A stretch of 64,000 bases of DNA, taken from NCBI GenBank assembly GCA_963730555.1, contig CAVSSS010000013.1, positions 186,001-250,000 of the forward strand. Direction: 5' to 3'. Origin of the DNA: Roseiarcus sp963730555. GTDB taxonomy: Bacteria; Pseudomonadota; Alphaproteobacteria; Rhizobiales; Beijerinckiaceae. Below, in pieces: positions 35,877 to 44,971 of this stretch; the stretch's first letter is position 1, and each line of letters starts with the position of its first letter. A program made the translations under genes and the position numbers. The notes beneath the pieces were generated by a model, which saw nothing but the letters and a program-made list of their open reading frames with translations, did no database searches and had not been told where the DNA came from.

Positions 35877-36752
35877 CTAGCGCCTGCCCAGCAGCCCGCG
35901 CGGGCGCACATACATCACCGCAACCAGAAGCAGGAGGGCGGGAATTGCGCGATAAGCCGGCGAAATGAGATAGGCGGTCAGCGTCTCAAGATAGCCGACG
36001 ACGTAAGCTGCGATCAGCGAGCCCGAGACGCTGCCAAGTCCGCCGAGCACGACAATCGAAAAGGCGCTCGCGGTCAACGGTCCGGCGCTATACGAGGAGA
36101 CGCCGAGGAACATCCCGAGCAGCACGCCGGCGACGCCGGCGAGCGCGCCATAGATCGCCCACACCCCGACATAGACGGTCTTAAGCTCAATCCCGAGCAG
36201 GGTGACGCCGCGCGGATTCATCGACGCGGCGAGCACCGCCTTGCCGGCCCGCGTGCGGTTGACGAAGAGCCATAGCGCTCCGATCGTCGCCCAACAGACG
36301 ATGGCGGTGAAGATCTCGTTCGCCGGCGTGCGCACCCCTAGGATCGTGACCACGCCGTCGACAATCGGCAGCACGGTCTTGGCGTTGTTGGTAAAAAGAT
36401 AGGCGATCGCCTCCTGGATCATGATGCCCCAGAGCAGCGTCGCGGTGAGAATGAAGATCTCCTTCTCCTCTTCGCGCACGGCGCGCGACAATTGCAGCCG
36501 CCGGACGATGAGATAGTAGGTGGCGAGCGCCAGCAGTAGCCCGATGACGACGCCGAACACGGCGCCGAGATAAGCGCCCGCTCCGAAATTTCCCGAGGCG
36601 ACCCAAGCGGCGACTGCGGCCGCGACCATGATCGCCCCATGCGACAGGTTGAGCACCCCGGTGACGCCGAAAATGAGCGTAAATCCCGTCGCGCCCAATG
36701 CGTAGAGCGAAGAGATCGCGAATCCGTCGATCAGGATCTGCCAGAAGAGCAT
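35877..36752 (-). CDS. livH: Branched-chain amino acid/amide ABC transporter permease LivH
   Basis: The 291-residue permease has LivH motifs LYALGATGFTLIFGVTGVLN, SHGAIMVAA, and FSIVVLGGLGSVSGSLIAAYV. A charged loop (AVREEEKEIFILTATLLWG) sits between helices 3 and 4. It follows the first binding-protein gene by 56 bases on the same strand. Confidence 0.93.
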   Translation of the reverse strand: MLFWQILIDGFAISSLYALGATGFTLIFGVTGVLNLSHGAIMVAAAVAAWVASGNFGAGAYLGAVFGVVIGLLLALATYYLIVRRLQLSRAVREEEKEIFILTATLLWGIMIQEAIAYLFTNNAKTVLPIVDGVVTILGVRTPANEIFTAIVCWATIGALWLFVNRTRAGKAVLAASMNPRGVTLLGIELKTVYVGVWAIYGALAGVAGVLLGMFLGVSSYSAGPLTASAFSIVVLGGLGSVSGSLIAAYVVGYLETLTAYLISPAYRAIPALLLLVAVMYVRPRGLLGRR

Positions 36753-36808
36753 TGTCGGTCTCGCCGCCTCCAGCGTTCAGGTTGGATGGCGGCGGGGTCG
36801 CCCGCCGA

Positions 36809-38065
36809 TCAATTGCCGCCCGAGGCGATCTTGACGAAGGACGGAAATTCGAGCTTGCCCTTGGCGAGTTCCGCCGGCCACATGTTGACCTGCTTGCCGT
36901 TCTGCCATTGCAGCGCGAGGCCGGTGATGAAGCCCTTGCCGGTCCTCAGCGCGTGCACGTGAGGGTCTCCCTTTGGCAGGAACTGAATGCGGCCGATTGT
37001 GCTGACGTAATCGGTCTTCTCCATCGCGTCGACCAGCTTGTCGCTGTCAAGGCTCCCCGCGCGCCTGATCGCGTCGGCGATCATATAGACGTCGTCATAA
37101 GCGGTGTAGCCGGCGTAGGACGGCGTATTGCCGTATTTCTTCACGAAGGCGTCGACGAACGGCAGCGTCTTGGGGGTGACCGCGACGCCTGGACCTGAAG
37201 CGGCCAAATAGATCACGCCTTCGGCAGCGCCATTGGTGTCCTTCCAGAAGGTCGAGTTGGTCGCCTGGTTCGCGGTGCCGAACATCGGGATCGGGACCTG
37301 CTGGCTCTTCCATTGCACGGTCGGCTGCACGCCGACGTGCGAGATGCCGGTGATGATCACGTCCGGCTTCTGGCCTTCGATCTTGTTGAAGATCGGCGTG
37401 AAGTCATTTGTATCCGGCGAGAAGCGGATGTTGTCGAGCACCTTGAGCCCGATCTGCGGCAGGCACGCGAGGAGCCTTGCGTCGTAAGGCGTCGTCCAGG
37501 CGGCGTCCTCGATCATGATCACCGCAGTCTTCATCTTGAGGCCATCGACCAGCATGTCCTTGGCGGAATCGCAGACAAACGACGCCAGCGAGCTCGAGGT
37601 CAGATAGGCGTGGAAGGTGTATTTGTTGTGCTCGTAGTCCTTGGCGATGTTCTCGGTGATGAGGTCGGAACCCGCGCCCGGCGTGATGAGCAGCGTTTTG
37701 AGGCGTCCTGACCACGGCTCGAGGGCGAGCACCGCCTCGCTGAGATAACTGGCCACCACCGCATTGACGTGATCGTCGTTGACGGCGCGCTGGAACGCGC
37801 GAACAAACTCAGCCGCGGACGAATGATTGTCGTAGGTGACAAGTTCGATCTTACGCCCGTCGACGCCGCCCTTGGCGTTGATCTCGTCGGCGGCGATCTG
37901 CGCGGCCTGCGGGATCGACGAGCCCACGACCGCCTGGGCCTCCGCGATCACGCCGATCTTGATCGGGGCCTTGTCGTCGGCTCGAGCCGGCTGTGCGAGG
38001 GCGAACGTGAGAGCGGCCGCAACCGCGCCGAGCAGAACGCGTGAGGGTCTTTCGTATCGCGTCAA
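36809..38065 (-). CDS. ABC transporter substrate-binding protein (LivK type), copy 1
   Basis: Periplasmic binding protein, 418 residues. I place the start at TTG 38065: GGGAGG stands 5 bases before it and the signal peptide follows (VLLGAVAAALTFALAQPARAD). Type I periplasmic-binding fold with IKIGVIAEAQAVVGSSIPQA, AADEINAKGGVDGRKIELV, ITPGAGSD and a late GYTAYDDVYMIADAI. The gene continues directly into livH-livM-livGF. It has the same length and most of the sequence of the second copy upstream, so the pair comes from a tandem duplication. The ligand is unknown. Confidence 0.9.
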   Translation of the reverse strand: MTRYERPSRVLLGAVAAALTFALAQPARADDKAPIKIGVIAEAQAVVGSSIPQAAQIAADEINAKGGVDGRKIELVTYDNHSSAAEFVRAFQRAVNDDHVNAVVASYLSEAVLALEPWSGRLKTLLITPGAGSDLITENIAKDYEHNKYTFHAYLTSSSLASFVCDSAKDMLVDGLKMKTAVIMIEDAAWTTPYDARLLACLPQIGLKVLDNIRFSPDTNDFTPIFNKIEGQKPDVIITGISHVGVQPTVQWKSQQVPIPMFGTANQATNSTFWKDTNGAAEGVIYLAASGPGVAVTPKTLPFVDAFVKKYGNTPSYAGYTAYDDVYMIADAIRRAGSLDSDKLVDAMEKTDYVSTIGRIQFLPKGDPHVHALRTGKGFITGLALQWQNGKQVNMWPAELAKGKLEFPSFVKIASGGN

Positions 38066-38303
38066 TCGAGCCTCCCGAACGCGTTTGTTCTCGCCACGCT
38101 CAACCGAGCGGTCTTCGCGACTTCGCGACGCGAAGCTGTGCTGTGTCTGACGTCCTTGTGCAAGCTCATTCCGCGGCTCATGCCAAGAACGGGGGGCGAA
38201 GGAGGGGGCCCATGGCGTCAACGAGGTGAAGTTGTCGATCGGGGATTGGCAGGACCAGCTTTGACGAGCCCCACCGCCTGAACGGCGGCAGGTTCGCTTG
38301 GCG

Positions 38304-39560
38304 TCACTTGCCCGCGATCTTGATGAAGGAGGGGAACTCGAGCTTACCGTTGGCGAGCTCCGCCGGCCACATGTTGACCTGCTTGCCGTCCTGCCATTGC
38401 AGCATGAGGCCGGTAATGAACCCTTTGCCGGTCTTCAGCCCGTGCACATGGGGATCGCCCTTCGGCAGGAACTCAACCCGGCCGATCGTGCCGACGTAAT
38501 CGGTCTTCTCCATCGCATCGACGAGCTTGTCGCTGTCGAGGCTTCCCGCGCGCTTGATGGCGTCGGCGATGATGTAAACGTCGTCGTAGGCCGTATAGCC
38601 GCAATAGGACGGATCGTTGCCGAATTTCTTCACGAACGCATCGACGAACGGCAGCGTCTTGGGCGTGACCGCGACGCCCGGACCTGAGACGCCCTGGTAG
38701 ATCACGCCTTCGGTCGCGCCGTTGGTGTCCTTCCAGAAGGTCGAGTTGGTCGCTTGCGAGGCGATGCCGAACATCGGGACCGGCACTTGCTGGCTCTTCC
38801 ACTGCACTGTCGGCTGCGTGCCGACATGCGAGATGCCTGTGATGATGACGTCCGGCTTCTGGCCCTCGATCTTGTTGAAGATCGGAGTGAAGTCGGTGGT
38901 ATCGGGTGAGAACCGTATGTGGTCGAGCACCTTGAGCCCGGTCTTCGGCAGGCAGGCTTCGTAGCCGGCGTCGAGCGGCGTGGTCCAGGCGGCATCCTCG
39001 CTCATGATCACAGCTGTCTTCATCTTGAGGCCGTCGACCAGCATGTCCTTGGCGGCGTCGCACACCAGCCCCGCGAGCGCGCTCGAAGTCAGGTAGCCGT
39101 GGAAGGTGTACTTGTTTTGCGCGTAGTCCTTGGCGATGTTCTGGGTGATGACGTCGGACGCAGCGCCCGGCGTGATGAAGACGGTCTTGAGACGCGCGGC
39201 CCACGGTTCGAGCGCCAGCACGACCTCGCTGATGTAGCTGCCGATCACCGCATTGACGTGATCCTCGTTGACGGCGCGCTGGAACGCGCGCACCGACTCC
39301 GCCGAGGATGAATGATTGTCATAGGAGACGATCTCGATCTTTCGCCCGTCGACGCCGCCCTTGGCGTTGATCTCGTCTGCGGCAATCTGAGCCGCTTGCG
39401 GAATCGAGGAGCCTGCGACAGCCTGCGCCTCCGCGATCACGCCGATCTTGATTGGCGCCTGATCGTCGGCCCAAGCCGATTGGGCGACAGCAAGCGCGAC
39501 AGCGCCCGCAGCGACCAACAGGGCGGCTGAGCGCACCAGCGCGTTTTCGTATGGCGCCAT
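38304..39560 (-). CDS. ABC transporter substrate-binding protein (LivK type), copy 2
   Basis: Also 418 residues, starting at ATG 39560 with GGGAGG before it and a signal peptide (ALLVAAGAVALAVAQSAWAD). It differs from copy 1 at scattered sites, for instance SSSAESVRAF for SSAAEFVRAF and ITPGAASDVITQ for ITPGAGSDLITE; differences are concentrated in a few lobes while the hinge and C-terminal halves are nearly the same. The gap to copy 1 is 238 bp. The two may differ in ligand range or be regulated separately. Confidence 0.9.
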   Translation of the reverse strand: MAPYENALVRSAALLVAAGAVALAVAQSAWADDQAPIKIGVIAEAQAVAGSSIPQAAQIAADEINAKGGVDGRKIEIVSYDNHSSSAESVRAFQRAVNEDHVNAVIGSYISEVVLALEPWAARLKTVFITPGAASDVITQNIAKDYAQNKYTFHGYLTSSALAGLVCDAAKDMLVDGLKMKTAVIMSEDAAWTTPLDAGYEACLPKTGLKVLDHIRFSPDTTDFTPIFNKIEGQKPDVIITGISHVGTQPTVQWKSQQVPVPMFGIASQATNSTFWKDTNGATEGVIYQGVSGPGVAVTPKTLPFVDAFVKKFGNDPSYCGYTAYDDVYIIADAIKRAGSLDSDKLVDAMEKTDYVGTIGRVEFLPKGDPHVHGLKTGKGFITGLMLQWQDGKQVNMWPAELANGKLEFPSFIKIAGK

Positions 39561-39792
39561 ATTGTCCTCCCTAAACCGTGATTGGCTTCGACGAGGCTCA
39601 AGCTTGAAGTCTTGGCCTCGACGCCGTCCGCAGGATCCAAGGCTGCCGTGTCCGCCCGCCTGATGCAAGCGGATTTCTCGAAAGCCCGATTGGGGCGCAC
39701 AAATCCGCCGCTAATGGCTTGCCCGTCCACGCGTTCCGTGAACTCGGTGAGGAGCGTCCCCTCGACGGCCGAGCGTCAAAAAAAAATCGGCG

Positions 39793-39924
39793 CTATTGAA
39801 AGAGCTTCATCGCGTTCACGAGGGTTCCGTAGATACCCCACAGCAGCGGGATGCCGACGAAGCCCCAGGCCAGCGCCAGCTGGAGCGGAGAGGTGGCGCT
39901 GCCGCCGCCATTGTCCAAGCTCAT
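39793..39924 (-). CDS. MFS transporter small subunit, 43 residues
   Basis: The frame reads ATG to TAG on the minus strand: start MSLDNGGGSATSP, then one membrane helix LALAWGFVGIPLLWGIYGTL and a short basic end NAMKLFQ. AGAGG stands 8 bases before the ATG. It starts 12 bases after the OFA transporter stop on the same strand. Small single-span partners of this kind are known directly behind oxalate/formate-type MFS transporters; whether it is needed for stability or transport is not settled. Too short for most gene finders. Confidence 0.8.
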   Translation of the reverse strand: MSLDNGGGSATSPLQLALAWGFVGIPLLWGIYGTLVNAMKLFQ

Positions 39925-39935
39925 ATCCAAACCTC

Positions 39936-41315
39936 TCAAGCCACCCCGACCAGGTCGTCGACCGTCTCGAGGTCCATATGGTGGCGATCGTCGACCGCCT
40001 TGATCAGGAAATTGGCGATGAAGCCAACGACGAGAAGCCCAGCCATGATGTACATGGTGACATTATAGGCCTGCGCTTTCGGAACACCGCTGTCGATCTG
40101 GTATTGCCGGATGTAATTCACCAGGACCGGGCCCAGCACGCCCGCTATCGACCATGCCGTGATGAGCCACCCGTGGATCGCCCCGACGTAGCGGGTGCCG
40201 AACATGTCCTTGAGATAGGCCGGGACGGTGGCGAATCCGCCGCCATACATGCTGATGATGATGAGGAAGCACACAATGAACAGCAGCAGATTGCCATGGC
40301 CGCCGAAATACGGCACCAGCGCATAGAGCACGATCCCGAGCACGAAGAACACGAAATACGTGTTCTTGCGGCCGATGTGATCAGACGTCGACGCCCAGAA
40401 GAATCGTCCGGCCATGTTGAAAATGCTAAGCAGGCCGACGAAGCCGCCGGCGGCCGCGGCGGTGACTCTCCCTGGGAACATTTCCTGGCTCATCGCCGAC
40501 GCTTGGCCGAGCACCCCGATGCCCGCCGTCACGTTCATGCAGAGCACGATCCAGATCAGCCAGAACTGTGGCGTCTTCAGCGCCTGATAAACGTAGACGT
40601 CTCGTGTGGTGACGAGTTTCTTGGGCTCGGTCGGCGGGACGAAGCCCTCAGGCTTCCATCCCGGCGCCGGCACGCGCACGATCGCCGCACCGACCAGCAT
40701 GAAGACAGCATAGATGAGCCCAAGAAGGACAAAGGTCTCTGCGACCCCGACATGGGTCGGCGTTGAAAACACGCGCATCAGCCACACCGAAAGGGGCGAG
40801 GCGATCATCGCGCCGCCGCCAAAGCCCATGATCGCCATGCCGGTCGCCATGCCGGGCCGGTCCGGAAACCATTTGATCAAGGTCGAAACCGGCGAAATGT
40901 ACCCCAGTCCGAGCCCAATCCCGCCGAGCACGCCGTAGCCGAGATAGACGATCCAAAGCTGATGGGCCGACACCCCGAAGGCGCTGATCAAGAACCCGCC
41001 GCCGAAGCAGAGGGCGGCGGTGAACATCGTGCGGCGAGGTCCGCCCTCCTCGACCCAGCGGCCCAGCACCGCGGCGGAAAAGCCAAGGAAGAAGATGGCG
41101 ATCGAGAAGATCCAGCCGAGTTCGGTGAGCTTCCAGTCGTCCGGGGCGGATTTGGCGACGCCGATCAGCTTGGCCATCGGCAGGTTGAAGACGCTGAACG
41201 CGTAAACCTGGCCGATGCACAGATGAATGCAAAGCGCCGCCGGGGGAACCATCCAGCGACTGAAACCGGGCTTGGCGATCGTGTGGCTTCGGTCCAGAAT
41301 CGATAAAAAGCCCAT
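39936..41315 (-). CDS. OFA-family MFS transporter (oxalate/formate antiporter type)
   Basis: The 459-residue protein has twelve membrane helices and an N-terminus LCIHLCIGQVYAFSVFNLPM typical of the oxalate:formate antiporter family; other motifs are GRWVEEGGPRR (loop 2-3, MFS signature), GLGYISPVSTLIKWFPDRPG and NMAGRFFWASTSDHIGRKN. The central cytoplasmic loop is long (KPEGFVPPTEPKKLVT). Real substrates in this family range from oxalate to other monocarboxylates, so the exact one is unknown. It is expressed with the 43-residue partner. Confidence 0.9.
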   Translation of the reverse strand: MGFLSILDRSHTIAKPGFSRWMVPPAALCIHLCIGQVYAFSVFNLPMAKLIGVAKSAPDDWKLTELGWIFSIAIFFLGFSAAVLGRWVEEGGPRRTMFTAALCFGGGFLISAFGVSAHQLWIVYLGYGVLGGIGLGLGYISPVSTLIKWFPDRPGMATGMAIMGFGGGAMIASPLSVWLMRVFSTPTHVGVAETFVLLGLIYAVFMLVGAAIVRVPAPGWKPEGFVPPTEPKKLVTTRDVYVYQALKTPQFWLIWIVLCMNVTAGIGVLGQASAMSQEMFPGRVTAAAAGGFVGLLSIFNMAGRFFWASTSDHIGRKNTYFVFFVLGIVLYALVPYFGGHGNLLLFIVCFLIIISMYGGGFATVPAYLKDMFGTRYVGAIHGWLITAWSIAGVLGPVLVNYIRQYQIDSGVPKAQAYNVTMYIMAGLLVVGFIANFLIKAVDDRHHMDLETVDDLVGVA

Positions 41316-41479
41316 TGGACGCGCTCTTCCCTTGTTTTTTCGCGTCAGAATTGCCTAGCCATGGCGATTTGGCAATGGCCGTTGGCCGGTTCGAGCTAAG
41401 TAATTTGTCTAAGTATCCACCTCGTCGGCCCGGTGAGCCGAATGCCGCGCGGGCGCGCCATCCGACATCGTGGCCGACG

Positions 41480-41497
41480 CCTTCACATTCCTGTCAT
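41480..41497 (+). promoter_or_regulatory. Possible PhoB box before the phosphate transporter
   Basis: Two 7-base repeats spaced by 4 bases, CCTTCAC-ATTC-CTGTCAT, match the CTGTCAT-N4-CTGTCAT plan with one perfect and one weaker half. It lies 47 bases before the ATG of a Pit-type transporter. In some rhizobia PhoB represses a pit gene when phosphate is low. Eleven of fourteen positions match; a chance hit cannot be excluded. Confidence 0.4.
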
Positions 41498-41543
41498 GCT
41501 CCGTCGCGATAGAGGAGTTTTGATAGGGCCGCAGGGGGATCTC

Positions 41544-43163
41544 ATGGCTACCGCATTCGACGCTCGACTAGGCCCGCACGCCGAAACGCCGGTGAAGCCG
41601 CATCTCGACCACCCGGTCGACCCTCGCGTGGTGCTCGGAATCCTCGCCGTCCTTGCGCTGGGGCTGTTCTACATGGCATATTCGATCCGATCGGACGTGA
41701 CCGCGGCCGGCGGCGGACCGACGACGATACTGCCGTTCATCCTGCTCGGGGTCGCGCTCTTGATCGCGCTCGGGTTCGAATTCGTCAACGGCTTCCACGA
41801 CACCGCGAACGCTGTCGCCACCGTCATCTATACCCACGCCCTGCCGGCGCAGATCGCGGTCGTGTGGTCGGGCCTTTTTAATCTCCTCGGCGTTTTGGTT
41901 TCGAGCGGCGCCGTCGCCTTCAGCGTCGTGTCGCTGCTGCCCGTTGAGCTCATTCTTCAGGTCGGCTCCAGCGCGGGCTACGCAATGGTGTTTGCGCTGC
42001 TCATCGCCGCGATCATCTGGAACCTGGGCACCTGGTGGTTGGGCATTCCCGCCTCGAGCTCGCACACCCTGATCGGTTCGATCGTTGGCGTTGGCGTCGC
42101 CAATGCGATCATACGCGGCAAGAACGGCACCGCCGGCGTGGATTGGGATCAGGTCACCAAGGTCGGAGAGGCCTTGCTGTTCTCGCCGCTGTTCGGGTTT
42201 GCCCTCGCGGGGCTGCTGCTCTGGGTGATGAAGGCGGTCATACGGGTGCCGGCGCTTTACACCGCCCCGACCACCAACCAACCCCCGACGCCGTGGATCC
42301 GCGGCTTGCTCATTTTGACTTGCACGCTGGTGTCGTTCTTTCACGGCTCAAATGACGGTCAGAAGGGCATGGGGCTTATCATGCTGATTCTGATCGGCGT
42401 CGTGCCGACGGCCTATGCGCTGAACCGCGCCCCCCCGGAAGGCCACGCCGTCCAGTTCATCGCCGCGGCGGAAAACGCTTCGAAGATCGTTGAAGCGCAC
42501 GGCGCGGGATACAACATCACTGGCGATCCTCGCCCCGCGATTGAGGATTACATCCACGACCACAAGATCTCCGAGGGCACTTATCCGTCGCTCGCGGTGC
42601 TCGTGAAAGACATCACAGACCAGGTCAAGCAGAGCGGCTCCGTCGCCCATACACCGCTCGACAAGGTCGAGAACCTCCGCAACGACATGTATCTCACCTC
42701 TGAGGCTTTCCGCGTCCTGGCGAAAGACAAGGAAAACGAGTTGTCGGCCGCGGAGAAGGGGCAAATCAGTGAGTTCAAGAAAGAGCTCGATCTGTCGACC
42801 AAGTTCATCCCGTTGTGGGTCAAGATCTGCGTCGCGATCGCGCTTGGCCTGGGAACGATGGTCGGATGGAAGCGGATCGTCGTCACCGTCGGCGAGAAGA
42901 TCGGCAAGACCCACTTGACCTACGGCCAGGGCGCGGCGGCGGAACTCGTCGCCGCGGCGACGATCGGCGCAGCCGACGGCTTCGGCCTACCGGTGTCAAC
43001 CACTCACGTCCTTTCCTCCGGCGTGGCCGGAACGATGGTGGCCAATGGATCGGGAATGCAGTGGTCGACGATCCGCAGCATCGCCCTCGCCTGGGTTTTG
43101 ACGCTGCCGGCGGCGATGATTCTGGCCGGCGTCCTGTTCGTCATCTTCCGGCAGATTTTCTGA
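41544..43163 (+). CDS. pit: Inorganic phosphate transporter, PiT family
   Basis: The 539-residue membrane protein carries the two PHO4 signature repeats, NGFHDTANAVATVIYT (about residue 90) and FFHGSNDGQKGMGLI (about 270), and GIPASSSHTLIGSIVG with the late VSTTHVLSSGVAG. A hydrophilic stretch of roughly 110 residues (about 300-415) lies between the helix blocks, longer than in E. coli PitA. I start at ATG 41544 behind AGGGGGAT. It is divergent from the OFA transporter. The likely substrate is metal-phosphate in symport with protons. Confidence 0.93.
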   Translation: MATAFDARLGPHAETPVKPHLDHPVDPRVVLGILAVLALGLFYMAYSIRSDVTAAGGGPTTILPFILLGVALLIALGFEFVNGFHDTANAVATVIYTHALPAQIAVVWSGLFNLLGVLVSSGAVAFSVVSLLPVELILQVGSSAGYAMVFALLIAAIIWNLGTWWLGIPASSSHTLIGSIVGVGVANAIIRGKNGTAGVDWDQVTKVGEALLFSPLFGFALAGLLLWVMKAVIRVPALYTAPTTNQPPTPWIRGLLILTCTLVSFFHGSNDGQKGMGLIMLILIGVVPTAYALNRAPPEGHAVQFIAAAENASKIVEAHGAGYNITGDPRPAIEDYIHDHKISEGTYPSLAVLVKDITDQVKQSGSVAHTPLDKVENLRNDMYLTSEAFRVLAKDKENELSAAEKGQISEFKKELDLSTKFIPLWVKICVAIALGLGTMVGWKRIVVTVGEKIGKTHLTYGQGAAAELVAAATIGAADGFGLPVSTTHVLSSGVAGTMVANGSGMQWSTIRSIALAWVLTLPAAMILAGVLFVIFRQIF

Positions 43164-43372
43164 TCGCTCTCGGCGCTACCGGCTGAACGGGCACCGCCGC
43201 CAATTTTGGCGGCGTTGTTGTTTGAGGCGCCCTTCGCTTCTTCCTCGACGCACCATTGCTCTGGCCGCTCCGCCATTCACGGGAGGGATGCGGGACGACG
43301 AACTCCGGACGCTGTGGTAGGAGAGGCGATCCAGCCGCGGGCGACGACGATAGGCGAGGAAGAGGCTGAAGC

Positions 43373-44755
43373 ATGGCCACGATTGACGACATTCTTTCCG
43401 CCATCGACTCTGGCCAAAAAGCTGCGCTCGACCGGCTCTTCTCTTTTCTGTCGATCCCCTCCATTTCGGCCGTTCCAGCGCATTACCCCGATTGCGAACG
43501 GGCTGCGGACTGGCTGGTCAAGGAGCTCGGCGATCTCGGATTCGAGGCGGCGAAGCGACCGACCGCCGGCCGTCCGATGGTCGTCGGCCATATCAAGGCG
43601 GCGCGCCGCGAGGCGCCGCATGTCCTCTTTTACGGCCACTACGACGTGCAGCCGGTCGATCCGCTCAATCTCTGGCGCAACCCGCCGTTCGAGCCCAGGA
43701 TCGAGTCCGGGCCGCACGGCGAAGAGATTGTGGCTCGCGGCGCTTGCGACGACAAGGGCCAGCTCATGACCTTTCTCGAAGCCTGCCGCGCCTTCAAGCA
43801 ATTCGGCGGGCCGCCTTGCCATATCACCGCGCTTTTCGAAGGCGAGGAGGAAACGGGCTCGCTGTCCTTGCCGCCTTTTCTCGCCGACAACGCCAAGGAG
43901 CTCAGAGCCGATATCGCGCTCATCTGCGACACGGGGATGTGGGACCGGTCCACGCCCGCGATCACCATTGCGCTGCGCGGCATCGTTGGCCTGGAGGTCG
44001 TCCTCACCGGCGCCAATCGGGACCTGCACTCGGGCCTCTACGGCGGCTTGGCGGTCAACCCGATCCATGTGCTGTCGAAGATTCTGGGCGAGTTGCACGA
44101 CGACAACGGCGCCGTCGCCATCCCCGGTTTCTATGACGGGGTCGAAGAGCCCCCGCAGGAGATCGCGGACCAGTGGCAGGAGCTTAATTTTGACTCGGCC
44201 GGGTTCCTGCGCGACGTCGGGCTCACGACGTCCGCGGGCGAGCGCGACCGCTCGCCGCTCGAAATCTTATGGTCGCGGCCGACTTGCGAGATCAACGGGA
44301 TCGTCGGCGGCTACACCGGCGAGGGCACGAAGACCGTGTTGCCGGCCAAGGCCAGCGCGAAGATCACGTGTAGGCTTGTCGGCAAACAAAATCCGGAGCG
44401 GATCGCTGAATCTTTCCGCGCCTTCGTCACATCGCGACTGCCGCCGGACGTGAAGGCTGAATTCATCGGCCATCAGGGCACACCGGCGATTTCGCTGCCC
44501 ATCAAGAACCAAGCGTTACGGATCGCTCGCCGCGCTTTGGAGACCGAATGGGAGAAGCCCGCGGCTCTCATCGGCAGCGGTGGGTCGATCCCGGTTGTCG
44601 GCCTGTTCAAGCGCGAACTGAGTATGGACAGCCTGCTCGTCGGCTTCGCGCTCGACGATGACCGCATCCACTCGCCGAACGAGAAGTACGACCGGGCGTC
44701 CTTCCATAAGGGCGCGCGCTCGTGGGCGCGCATCCTGGCGGCGATCGGCGCCTGA
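43373..44755 (+). CDS. M20-family metallopeptidase (dipeptidase type)
   Basis: The 460-residue cytoplasmic di-zinc peptidase has FYGHYDVQPVDP (zinc His, catalytic Asp), RGACDDKGQLM (bridging Asp), FEGEEETGSL (catalytic Glu and zinc Glu), and a late IHSPNEKYD with the final zinc His. The dimerisation lid domain covers about 200-320. This is the CNDP/PepV-like M20 branch that cleaves dipeptides, though other amide substrates are possible. The ATG at 43373 follows GAGGAAGAGG. Confidence 0.9.
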   Translation: MATIDDILSAIDSGQKAALDRLFSFLSIPSISAVPAHYPDCERAADWLVKELGDLGFEAAKRPTAGRPMVVGHIKAARREAPHVLFYGHYDVQPVDPLNLWRNPPFEPRIESGPHGEEIVARGACDDKGQLMTFLEACRAFKQFGGPPCHITALFEGEEETGSLSLPPFLADNAKELRADIALICDTGMWDRSTPAITIALRGIVGLEVVLTGANRDLHSGLYGGLAVNPIHVLSKILGELHDDNGAVAIPGFYDGVEEPPQEIADQWQELNFDSAGFLRDVGLTTSAGERDRSPLEILWSRPTCEINGIVGGYTGEGTKTVLPAKASAKITCRLVGKQNPERIAESFRAFVTSRLPPDVKAEFIGHQGTPAISLPIKNQALRIARRALETEWEKPAALIGSGGSIPVVGLFKRELSMDSLLVGFALDDDRIHSPNEKYDRASFHKGARSWARILAAIGA

Positions 44756-44971
44756 CCATCGCGGGCAGGGGACCTCGGTGGAATCGGCTGTGCTTGAACG
44801 ACAGCGGGAGTCGAGGCCGTGCGCGCTTAGTTTCGTTTTAGTTCCGCGCCCCTAATGTTTTCAGTGAGTTGGGACCCCGTTTAGTTCCCTGCTTACGATT
44901 GCGCGTTTCCGGCGGCATGAGCTGAATAAACAATTGCATTATGTTATATAGTTCAGGCATGCGAGCTTTTT

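Noticed and set aside
39582..40766. 394-codon plus frame opposite the small subunit and transporter
   Set aside because: The minus-strand reading gives a twelve-helix transporter and its small partner with proper ribosome sites.
44756..44971. Search for a small gene or RNA between the dipeptidase and the PadR partner gene
   Set aside because: AT-rich stretch with a T-run at the end but no ribosome site, start or stable fold that I can support.
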